From NCBI GenBank assembly GCA_034406715.1, contig CP137866.1, forward strand, positions 1,515,985 to 1,579,984: a DNA stretch of 64,000 nt, in the 5' to 3' direction. A model generated the notes under the pieces. That model did not search any database and was not told where the DNA came from. It saw only the letters and a list, made by a program, of their open reading frames with translations. The position numbers and the translations under genes were made by a program. This document shows, in pieces, positions 54,828-64,000 of the stretch; within the stretch, counting starts at the first letter, position 1, and every line of letters begins with the position of its first letter. Origin of the DNA: Rhodotorula mucilaginosa (Eukaryota > Basidiomycota > Microbotryomycetes > Sporidiobolales > Sporidiobolaceae).

Positions 54828-57286
54828 CTACGCCGGCGCAGCGCTATCATCGGTCTGCATCGGTTCCGTGGGAATGGCAGCCGCCTTTTTTTTCGGCGCG
54901 CGACGCTGCTTCTTCGGCTTCGGTTCGTCGCCCGCAACAGGCTCGACCTCTTTGGCTTTTTGACTCCGACCCGCAACGCGCTTCTTCGGCTTGGCCTGTT
55001 GCTCCTGCTCCTGAAGCGCTTGGACGTTTTCCGGATCGACCGGGGGCGAGTACGCCTGTCCTTCGGCGTCTTTGCCTTCGGGCAACGGAGCGACCCCCTC
55101 CTCGACTGCCGCTTCAACCTTGACCTCTTCGTTCGGATCGCCGGCCTTGATCTCGTCCGTTCCGACGACTTCGCCCTTCTTGCCCTTTTTCGGACTCTTG
55201 GCCTTGTTTGATTTGCGACCGGCGGTCTGCAACGTCTCCTCTTCCGCAGGCGGGCGGAGTGACTCTGTAGGCATCCGAGGGGGTGTAAGCTCATGGTCCG
55301 CGGGCGAGTGTGGCGAGAGTGGAAGAAGCTTACCGTGAATCGTTGGCGCGAGGTCATAAATCCGATACAAGTGAAAGACGGCCTGCTCCTTGTCCTTGGC
55401 TTCGATCATGAGATCTGTAGAGAGATGCCTCGTGTCAGAGTAGAGTCTGCATGGGCGAGATCGGAGTCATGGCGGGAGCGCACCGATATCGTCCGGAAGA
55501 GGCGTCGGCAAGCTTTGGCAGCGGTCGGCGTGAGCGCGGCGTTCCTGTCGAGTTGGCAAAGTCGGTTAGCAGAGACTTAACCTCAGCTAGAGCGCTGTAA
55601 CTCACCATGGGCGTGACGGCGCCCTTGCGTGGCTCGGACAGATGGAACTTCGGTCGGATGCCTTTGCTTTCCCAGAGCGCGAGGATGCGCGGCATGAGCT
55701 CTTCGATCGGCTGATTGGTCGGAAAGATGCTGTGATGGTGGTAGTCTATGGGGGCGTTCGGGGCGGTTCTAATTTAGTCTGTGGACTGCGGCGCAGGCGA
55801 GAAGCCGAAGAAAAGGACGCACCAAAGACGAGCGGGATGTTGAGGTCTTCGCAGACTGGCAAGAGGTCGTCGACGCTGTACGAAAACTCGTCGTTCTCGA
55901 GTACGAGCCTGGACGCAATTGACCGCGTGTGAGCTCGCCGAAACACCCGTTGAGAGACTAGAACCTCGACTGACCTCCCCTTGACGCCGTCCGACAACTC
56001 TTTGTAGTGCTTCCGGAAGCGCTGCAGCGCAGCTTCCTTGTCACCGTGTACCCCTCCTCCCTGCGTCACGGACTCGGGACGTCAGTCCGCTGCGGAAATG
56101 ACGCTCGGCAAGGAAAAATACGCACGTGAATGATCATGACGCTGTCCTTGCCCATTCCCATCCGAGTGAAGAACTCGTTGTGGTACTCGAGGTCGCGGTA
56201 GGCGTTCTCGATCACGACGTTGCGAGGTCTGCCAGCCATTGCATTCGATTGTCAGCTTCCGGTTTGGGTTGTCGGTGCCCAGCTCAACTCACGAGCAGAG
56301 GTTGCAGAACTGCGCCGGGTGCGAGGTCAAGCGAACGCCCAGCCGGCGCGCCGTCTCGCCGGCAAGCTTGAGCTCCTCTGCCGCGTACTCGAGCGAGTAT
56401 TGGTAGTCGGGATGGGCTGCAAACGGAAACAGTTCGGAAGAAACTGCGCAGTGGTGCGGCGGGTGTAAGCTGTCGTTCTTCGAGGGCACTCGGCGGGGGA
56501 GTACGTCTTTCTTTTAGCACGTGGGACTCACCTCGGAGAAAGTAGATGTGGTGCGCTGCGGTCCACTCGATCATCTTGATCAGGTCGAGGACGTTCTGAC
56601 GACCGAGCTCTTTGAGGTACGGCATCCCCTTGTCCTCCTTTTCGATTGTGTCGATCCGGCATGTACGGCTGCAGAACACGGGTGGTTTCTGCTTCCGGAG
56701 GATCGTGTTCAGGCAGGCGTCTGCGGGCAGGGGATGTCAGCTCCTGCTTGCCGGGTTTCAAGCTCCGACATGCGTCGCGGGGGCGCAGGACTCACATCCG
56801 AGTCGTCCTCTGCTCACGCTCCGAATATACGTCAGTCACACTCCGACGAGGTCGACCAGCGAGTTTGAGCTGTGCTCACTTGAAGGTCGTCTCTTTGCGC
56901 TCGACGTCGGGAATCACGTAGACTTCTGGCTCTTTCGGTTTCCGGGTGCGCTTCTTCTTGACCGGTTTCGCGTCCTCGCTGCCCGTTCCTGCCGGAGAAG
57001 CAGACCGCTTGACGGGGACAGTCGACGGTTCGGGATCGACCAGTGCTTCGCCAGCCGGCGGTGGAGTGGCCGGTACGGGCGACAGGGACGAAGACGGCGA
57101 TCTCGAGCGCCTCGCCGTCCCAGGCTCTGGCGACTGGCTGCTGTGGCCGTTCGCGTTGGCGTTCGACGAGTTGAGTGCGGCGGAAGCGAGTTTGCCTGCG
57201 GCGACGGCGGCGGAGCGAGACGGCCTGCCTGCGACGACGGCGGTGGCGGCCTGAGTTCTCACTGTCTTGGCTACTATAGCTTGCAT
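54828..57286 (-). CDS. UVE1: UV-damage endonuclease (UVDE/Uve1)
   Basis: Nicks DNA 5' to UV photoproducts, starting alternative excision repair. Minus-strand exons include 56880-57286, a 14 nt exon 56796-56809, 56532-56720 and one ending high at 56443, then several more to the stop at 54828. UVDE (TIM-barrel) motifs run in order: GRLGYACLNTILRKQKPPVF, CSRTCRIDT, MIEWTAAHHIYFLRVSSELF, LTSHPAQF, DLEYHNEFFTRMG, DSVMIIHVG, LVLENDEFSYSVDDLLP, VFDYHHHSIFPT and KFHLSEP; these supply the metal ligands. An Arg/Ala-rich first 40 residues could be a mitochondrial presequence. Pro/Ser-rich DNA follows before the catalytic core. A Lys/Glu/Pro-rich tail of about 150 residues is added at the C-terminus. The 14 nt exon is required to complete GRLGY. 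Confidence 0.93.
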
Positions 57287-57746
57287 GGCTGTCGTGTGTG
57301 TGCTGTGTGCAAGCTCTCCCTCGCGCTCGACTTTTTGAGAAGGCCCGCTTCGGTGCGTCATCGTCGCGTTCCCCGGATCCGATCGCCAGAAGCACCGGAC
57401 GCGGGCCCGCGGCACGAGCTTGATCATTTCATCCTGCGCATCAGTCAAAGTTCATGCTATATATTCTCCACAGATGTGAGTGCATCACTACGGTATGAAT
57501 CGAGGCTCTTGGCGGAAAAAATCACGACCGTTTCGCGGATAAGATGGGTCCGCTTTCGACGAATCACGGCGCTCGCGAGCCAGTACTGTCACGAGCAGGT
57601 CTCGGAACGAACTGATATGGACATACATAACATCTTGCGCTTTACGTATCTACTGTCTCTTAGCATCGCGACGTTCCCGTGTTGGGCCTCGCGGACCCTT
57701 TCGTCAAGCCGAGGTCCGTCAAAAGTTCCCCCGGACCTTCCGTCCA
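57287..57746. other. Intergenic region, UVE1 promoter and 3' end of the large regulator
   Basis: 460 bp between the UVE1 start and the stop of the next minus-strand gene. It must contain the UVE1 promoter. No specific site identified. Confidence 0.45.
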
Positions 57747-60700
57747 TCACGCCGGAGCGGGACCACTGCCAGAGAGACCCGCGCTTGTAGACGGAGTGCC
57801 GCTGGCAGCCGCCGCCTGAGGCGAAGAACCCATCGGAGGCATAGCCGCAGCCGTGCTCGTCTCGGGCGAAGCCATCGCGTCCGACATGCCAGGGAACGCA
57901 TTGTACGAGTAGCTGAGCCTGTAGAGGGAGGGCGTCGTCAGCCAATGCGCACACAGTCGCTCGCGCACCCTGAAAGGGACTCACCACTCGTCACCAAGGT
58001 TTGCTCCGAGCGGCATGCCAAAAAAGGCCGGCGTCGGATCGAGCGAAGACGAAGCCGCACCGCCGCCGCCGCCGCTCAGAGGGTTCATGGTGGCCGTTGA
58101 GCCCGCTTGCTGCTGGGTGTGATCGCTCGTCGGACTCGTGACGCCTGGAGGAGGAGCGAATGCGAAAGGGTTGCTGCTGGCCCACGAAGCGCCGTCCGCG
58201 CCGGGGAAAAAGGCGTTGAGACTGCAGGTTGCGCGCGCGTCAGTTTGGGTACCGTTCGCGTTCACAGAGGAGAGAGAGACTGACAGGTCCGTGTAATTGG
58301 TCGCGCCACCACTCGAACCGGGCGGGGTTTTGAACTGGCTCAAGTCGAGGTCGGGGTTGAGGATGTCGAACGATTGCGCGCCGGGTTCGTTGCCGATCGG
58401 GAACTGACCCGCTCCAGCCGACGGGTATTCGGGTTGCGGAACAGCGAGAGGAGGAGGTCCGGCACCGAACGGGGGAGCAGCGCGCAGCGTGGGCGTGTTT
58501 TCCTCCGGGATCGTCGGCGATCGGACGAGAGACACGTGTCCGCCGCTCGCCGGAGGCTTGGGCGCCAGCGGTGGCAGGGTAGTAGCTTTTGAGGAGGAAG
58601 AAGAACTGCTTCGGCGGCGCGACTGACCCGATTGGCGAGGCTGCCGCTGTCCCATCGGTTTCTGGTGAAATGTCGTGCTCGTGCGCACGCCTGCCGGAGA
58701 GTTTGATCCGGAGCCCTTGCCCTCACTTGTGACGAGCTCGTCGAGGTCCATACCGGTACGCTTGCGACCTCGCCTCGCGGTCTCGTCTGCTCCGCTCGCT
58801 TGACCGTCGAGGCCGAGTTCGGCAGTCAATTCGGCGTCTCGCAGATCGACGAGGCCGTGCAAGAGCTCGCGTTGTCGAGTCGCCGAGCCCCAGATGAGCT
58901 GCAGTGCTTATTTGGTCAGGGTTACGTTCTGTCGGGCGGCGATGGCATGAGCTGACGCACCTCCATCTCTTTGAGCGCTTCCATGCACTGCAACAGGTGG
59001 ACCTTGGCCGGATGAGCGAGGCTCTCGTCGAAAGAGGCGTTGTAGACCTGCGCGTAGGATGCTTTCAAGGTCAGCTTTGTTGGGTGAAGATGGAGCTCGG
59101 GGGTCAACGCACGCAAATGATGCCGGCGCTGAAGATGGGATACGTCAAGAAGGGCGGACATTGACGCAGAGTCCACGTCTTGCGCCAGGTGGTAACGATA
59201 CTGTGTACGTAGGGGGTTTAGCTGCGCTCGGGCAGAATGCGAGGGAGGGTTTCGCTCACTTTGCAATGGCGTTTGCCGCTGTTGTACAGATACTGTGCGA
59301 AGGGAACGTTCCTTGTCCCGCCGTGCTGTTCTGGCCGGGAATGCTGTTGGCGGAGGGGGGAGGTGAGATTTGGTTCAGAGTTTCGGCGGTCGTCACAAGG
59401 CTCACAAGGGACGGTGCAGGAGGATGAGCGAGTTGTAGAATTGGAGGTGCAGGCTCAAGATCTGCGTCGGGGCCTATGTCAGTCTCGCCGTGTGGGGTTG
59501 AGCGCTCCCAGTACAGACTCACGTGAGGAGGCGGCACGGATTTTCCGGCCGGGTTGTACTGGAGGTGCGGCGGAAGCGCGAGGAACCACGAGGCGAGACT
59601 CTGATCGAGCAGGCTGAGCAGAGTCTCGGAGCTTTGTCCGAGGACACGGATCCGGATAGCATAGATATTCGAGATGATCTGTGTGCGTGTCGTGTCAGGA
59701 TCCGCGCTACTCTTGCTTTTTCTCCAGAGATCCTGGCCAACTCACTCGATTGATGATGACGGCCAGTGCCGCCGCCGCATTGAAGCAGCTCAGCGTGTGC
59801 GCCCGGATCGGTGGGTACGACTGGAGGAACTGGGCATTCTCGGCCGGCAGCGCTTCCGAGCCGGCTTTCGGGGGACCGCTGAACTCGGTCCCGTCGACGC
59901 GGACCGGTCGCCACTGCTCGTGCTCGTCCGGTTCGTCCTCCGAAGGGAAGCCGCAGTCGTAGTCGCGCTCGTGGATCGTTCCGGGACGACCGATGTACGA
60001 AGCCGTGTAGCGGTCTGGCGCGAGGGGGCCAAGACGGTGAGCTTCCGGTCCGTGAAAGTCGCCCCAAGTCGCGAAACCGTAACCCACCGAGGATGACACA
60101 CGCCCACCACACTCGCTTGCGAGTCTGCTTCTCCTCGTGACTGAAGCGCTGGATCGGGACGAACCACTTTTCGACGTCGCGGAACAGGCCGAGGTCTTGC
60201 GCCATCCGGATCGCCATGCCGGCCGTCATCCACGCGCTCGACATGGCGCCGACGCCGACTTCGCGGTAGCTGATCAGGAGCAGCGCTTGGACCGTCACGA
60301 GTTTCGAAGAGCCGTAGTCGTAGTTCAGGAGCGCGCGGGCCTGCCGTGGCGCGCGTTGTCAGTTCCAAGGGGAAACACAAACTCGGGGTGTCGTCTTTTT
60401 TCCGCCTCACCTTGTCGAGGTACTCTTGACCGGCCGGCCAGAGTTTGCCTCCCTCGTTCTTGGTCTTGTCAATGTCGCAGTACCTCGCCGCGAGGGCAAA
60501 CATCGACAGCAGCAACACGGTCGGGACTTTGCCCGTCCCGGCGGGGGTCGAAGGTTCGGTCGAATCGGGATGGGCGAGCGAGTGCCGGTACTGCCGCAGG
60601 AAGGCGACCTTGTAGCAGACGGGGAAGTGCGGGTGCACGTAGGTCCAGTACGCCATGAGGAGGTGCGACTGCGTTTCGAGGTCGGGCAACGGGTCCTCGC

Positions 60701-62728
60701 CCTCGGCGAGTCCGAGAATCTCGCGCTCCGTCTTGCGTTGGAGGCCCTCGAGTTGAGGCCAGTACGTGCCCGACGGGAAGTGCCAAAAAAAGTCGCGGTA
60801 CCGCCGACTCTTCGAGATCAGGTACAAGCCCGACGAGCGACCGTGGTACCGCACTTCGGCGTTCTCGTTCAGCGACAGTTGGCCGACCACGTCGGCGAGT
60901 TCAGTCAGCGGTTCGTTCGTCGCCGCTTCGCCGACTTCGGCGCCGTCGATCCCGTTGATCGGGTCTTGAGTCGCCGTGGCCGAAACGACCTCGCCCGTCG
61001 AGAGCGTGTACGTGCTCGTGCCGGTGTGACCGACCCGATCCGGAGCGAGGACCGGTTGTCCACTCGCGGCCCCCGCCGCACTCGACGAACCGGACCTCGG
61101 TGCCGGGGCCCCGATCGGCGGGAGCCGGAACGCGTACGCCATCTGCTTGCGCTCGTCCGGAGGCGAGACGCTCGGGGAGGTGCCCCCCGGAAGGTCGAGT
61201 CGGCGACGCTGCCGTGGCGAGAGGACGTCGGTGGCGGCGGTGATGGGGACTGATGGGGACGCGCCGTCGGACGAGTCGCCACCGCCGCCTGGGGTGCGGT
61301 ACTGCTGAGTCGAGTCTGCGACGACGAGGTCTTCGTCCGAGAGCCAAGTCTTGCCGAGCGTTCCGGGACCGGCGACGAACGCGGGCTGGCCCGCTTCGGT
61401 CGGAAACGCGTTCATCATCATCGGCGGCGGTTGTTGTTGCTGCTTCATCGGGACGAGGGTGCGTTCGTTGGTGGATGCGGCGGGAGAGACGGAGGAGGGT
61501 TGCTGCTGCCGTTGCTGCTGCCGCTCTTGCTGTTCGATGTATTCGCGCTTCCAGGACCGTTTCGCGTCTTTCGGATCCGGGACCGACGCGGCGGCTTTCA
61601 AGTCGCGCGCGAGAATGTCGCGCGCTTCCGTGTCGCCTGTCGCGTGTTCTCGGTCAGTTTATTTGAAGAGTGTTTTCGGGTGAAGAACGCACCTATGAGT
61701 TCGCCGAGGAGGGTCTGGGCGCGAGGGTCGTCGCTGCCGAGCAGGCCGCCGAGGAGGACTTCCATCCGGTGCAGGCGCGACTCGATCGCCTCGATGTAGC
61801 TGCAGGTTTCGGCGTCAGTGCCTTTTCGCACCGCTTGGAATGGAACATTCTGAGTCGAAGTTCTCCGACTGACCCTTTCGGTGGCCCTCTGCGGGCGGCA
61901 TTTGGTTTCGAGGAGATTTGGGTTCGAGCCGGAGGAGTTTGGCGGGGTACCCAGGTCGGCGAGGTATCCAGTTCGGCGAGGTGATACGGTCACGGTTGGA
62001 GTAGAGAGTCAGCATTCCAGAGGAGATGACAGCCGCCGTGTCTCGTCCGAGTGGGCTCGACGCCCCCCGCTGACGCCCGCCGCTCGGAACGGACCCAAAG
62101 GAAACTGCAAGACACGAGCGCACGCACCTCTTTCTGCTGGTGCCGTTAAAGGTGCACTCTGTGCCTACGGTGAGGCAGTTTTCGCAGGGCCCGACGGGTT
62201 CCTGGGTGGCGGGGTCGAGGATGCGGGTGCACTTGCATTTCGATTTCCGGCAGCTGGGGGTTCGATAGAAAAGATTGTGTACGAGTCCAGGGTGGGTCGA
62301 GCGAGGATGGGGAGGCTATGGTCAGCTTGGGAAATGCGAGCCGCGGTCCGGAGCCGGTGTGGGGTCAACAAGTCGGAGGGTGAGAGGAACGCACTTGTCG
62401 CCTGCGGGAGGGGGCCACACTGTCAGCTACACTTCAAAGCGTCAGACTCGAGCGTGTACGCACAGGCTTTGGTGCTCCTCTTTCTGGCTTCTTCGGCTGC
62501 GTCCGCCGCCGCCGCCGCTGCGTCCGCCGTCGTGGACATGGCTCTGCCCTTTCCCTTTCCCTTGACCGCCTTGCCCGTGGCCGTGGTGGCGGTGGTGGCG
62601 AGCGCGGGTGCGGACGAGGACGGGATTGCGCCGACCTGGGCGAGGGCGGCGGCAAAGTCGAAGTCCGAGTCGTCGCCCTTGAAGCCGAGTTGCTGCTCCT
62701 GGTCCTGGTCCGAGTCCGAGTCGGCCAT
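57747..62728 (-). CDS. Large Zn2Cys6 / Fungal_trans transcription factor
   Basis: Minus-strand exons: 62464-62728, 62395-62401 (7 nt), 62128-62253, 61874-61888 (15 nt), 61693-61799, 60411-61636, 60088-60340, 59746-60014, 59523-59678, 59406-59461, 59260-59343 and further ones to the stop at 57747. The N-terminus is acidic. The zinc cluster reads KACDNCRKSKCKC...CENC...C, then RKRGPPKGYIEAIESRLHRME, a basic linker plus dimerisation helix. After a Gln/Pro-rich stretch comes the Fungal_trans domain: RYHGRSSGLYLI, FPVCYKVAFLRQY, VQALLLISYREVGVGAMSSAWMTAGMAIRMAQDLGL, KRVWWACVILDRYTASYIGRP, LLHRPFIP and TTWRKTWTLRQCPPF. The last ~300 residues are Ser/Pro/Gly-rich. DNA-binding regulator; I cannot name the orthologue or target pathway. 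Confidence 0.86.
62395..62401 (-). other. 7 nt microexon in the zinc-cluster coding sequence
   Basis: The exon GCGACAA lies between a CCCGCAG acceptor and a GTGCGT donor. It is the only joint found that keeps phase on both sides (1 then 2) and yields KACDNCRKSKCKC; skipping it removes the second zinc-ligand spacing. Confidence 0.7.
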
Positions 62729-62957
62729 CCCTGTGCACTGACTCTCTCTGCAGGCTCTATGCTCTCGAGTCCCAGTCTGAGTCTGACGGCGGCTCAACTC
62801 GAGTGTGCGGACCCCCGCGCCCGAGTCCCGAGTCCACGCTGCGCGCCTCCCCTCGAGCGAATCGCCTCTCCCCACCTCGACGCGTCCGCGTGTCTGCCGC
62901 TCTTTGGCTCTCACGCTCTCACCGACGCGCTCTTCAAGCTCTCGAACACTCGCCGTC
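62729..62957. promoter_or_regulatory. Divergent promoter, large regulator / CHZ1
   Basis: 229 bp between the start codons of the minus-strand regulator and CHZ1. The interval is short enough that the two genes may share control elements. No named site identified. Confidence 0.6.
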
Positions 62958-63692
62958 ATGTCTGACTCGACTGCTGCTACCACTGAACCCACCACCACCG
63001 CTGCCCCTGCCCCCGCTGTCGAGGAGCAGTCGAACAAGGAGGAGCAGCCCACCACCACCGCCGCGAAGGAGAAGGAGGACCAGCCCGCGACGGGCGACAA
63101 GCGCACGGCCGAGGAGCAACTCGAAAAGCCTGACGAGGCCAAAAAGTGCGTGGTTCTGGCTGGGGGGCTTGTTCTGAGCGCGTCCAGAAAGGAGCGCGTC
63201 TCATTATTGTTGACCCCCCGCCTCACCCGCCCACAGGAGCAAGGGTGACGAAGAGGAGAGCAAGCCAAAGGAGGCTGCCGCCCCCAAGGCTGACGACAAG
63301 GACGAGGAGGAGGACGAGGACGTGACGGGCGAGTTGGCCCACCTCGACCAGTCCAACATCATCCAGGGCGGAAGGAGGACCCGTGCGTGGAGTGGCGTGC
63401 TCTTTCCACCGCGTGCTCTTTACTGGAAATTGACCCCCCCCTTCTCGATTACCCCCGCAGGCGGCAAGAAGATCGACTATGCCAAGCTGTGCGTTCCAGT
63501 TTCCCCCTGGTTTCTCCTTGCCGATCCTGACCCCTTTTACCCCCACTCCGCCACAGCGACCAAGGCGCCCAGGACGACGACGACGACGACGACGACGAGG
63601 AAGACGCAGGCGAGTTTGTCGCCCCCGCCGAGGGAGCAGAGGAGGAGCAGGAGGGTGACGACGACGAGGACGACGACGAGGCCGCCGAGTAG
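62958..63692 (+). CDS. CHZ1: Histone H2A.Z-H2B chaperone CHZ1
   Basis: Small acidic nuclear chaperone that delivers H2A.Z-H2B dimers to the SWR1 remodeller. Exons 62958-63145, 63237-63382, 63461-63488 (28 nt) and 63557-63692 give 165 aa. The CHZ motif SNIIQGGRRTRGKKIDYAKL is assembled from three exons, and the 28 nt exon encodes its second half. Either side is strongly acidic or low-complexity: an N-terminal Thr/Ala/Glu/Lys-rich region and a C-terminus with a run of eight Asp followed by Glu, as expected for the family. It is the last gene of the chromosome; its stop is about 235 bp from the telomere repeats. Confidence 0.93.
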
Positions 63693-63926
63693 GGGCGGTG
63701 ACCCTGTACTGGTGTGGAACAAAAGGTGAGCATTGGCAACTGTCGCACATTTGTGGAAATGAGAGTTGAGCGACTCTCCCGACAGGTTCTTGAATGGAAT
63801 GGGGATCGCGACAATGCGGGCGACGTAGCTTGGGGCGGGGGGTTATCTCTTTAATGCGGCGAAACAAACGGTCGTCAACGTTCAGGACTCGGGCGCTTCG
63901 GTTGCCCCTCGAGAGTCGTCGTCGCG
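63693..63926. other. Short subtelomeric spacer
   Basis: About 235 bp between the CHZ1 stop and the first telomere repeat. It must hold the CHZ1 3' UTR. No subtelomeric repeat, helicase gene or transposon is present. Confidence 0.6.
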
Positions 63927-64000
63927 TTAGGTTAGGGTTAGGGTTAGGGTTAGGGTTAGGGTTAGGGTTAGGGTTAGGGTTAGGGTTAGGGTTAGGGTTA
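63927..64000 (+). repeat. Telomere repeat (TTAGGG)n
   Basis: One degenerate TTAGG followed by 11 complete TTAGGG units and a final TTA, running to the end of the window. The G-rich strand reads 5'->3' toward the right, as at a right chromosome end. Confidence 0.98.

Overview
The window is the right end of a fungal chromosome. It closes in a (TTAGGG)n telomere at 63927-64000. The coding DNA is visibly GC-rich. Nearly every gene is cut by many short introns (mostly about 45-110 nt, donors GTGAGT or GTGCGT), including several microexons. The gene content (UV-damage endonuclease, Zn2Cys6 regulators, vacuolar alpha-mannosidase, fungal acetolactate synthase) fits a basidiomycete yeast. A red yeast of the Rhodotorula/Rhodosporidium type (Pucciniomycotina) is my best guess; this is inference, not a search result.

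Layout. 1-5.5 kb: ILV2 lies between two paralogous AhpD/CMD-like genes, all on +. 5.7-9.9 kb: CCT5 (-) and FAD1 (+) diverge from a ~490 bp promoter. 10.1-19.1 kb: AMS1 (-) and SEC26/beta-COP (+) diverge. 19.4-25.4 kb: an RNF10-type RING protein (+), a TLC-domain membrane protein (-), and a PB1-like plus retropepsin-like protein (+). 25.4-42.1 kb: a gene-poor, visibly AT-richer island. It holds three tRNA genes (Gly-CCC and two intron-bearing Leu-CAG), at least six 5'-truncated LINE copies plus smaller shreds, a repeat family in both orientations and a possible DNA-transposon remnant. 42.2-49.2 kb: DOP1. 49.7-52.9 kb: two convergent Zn2Cys6 regulator genes. 52.9-54.8 kb: no convincing gene. 54.8-57.3 kb: UVE1 (-). 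57.7-62.7 kb: a large Zn2Cys6/Fungal_trans regulator (-) that shares a 229 bp divergent promoter with the histone chaperone CHZ1 (62.96-63.69 kb, +). CHZ1 stops about 235 bp before the telomere repeats.

Most genes are unlinked housekeeping functions: branched-chain amino-acid synthesis, chaperonin, FAD synthesis, glycan turnover, COPI traffic, Golgi/endosome traffic, DNA repair and histone handling. I see no metabolic cluster. The most unusual features are the microexons (down to 7 nt, inside a zinc cluster), three GC-AG introns sharing the donor GCGAGT, and a LINE family that keeps a 3' stem-loop, a T-run and an ATCT-repeat tail. One LINE copy sits in an ORF with a perfect 17 bp target-site duplication.

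Exon boundaries were derived by hand from splice signals, reading phase and family conservation. Where I list a full set, the lengths sum to a multiple of three; individual borders may still be off by a few bases.
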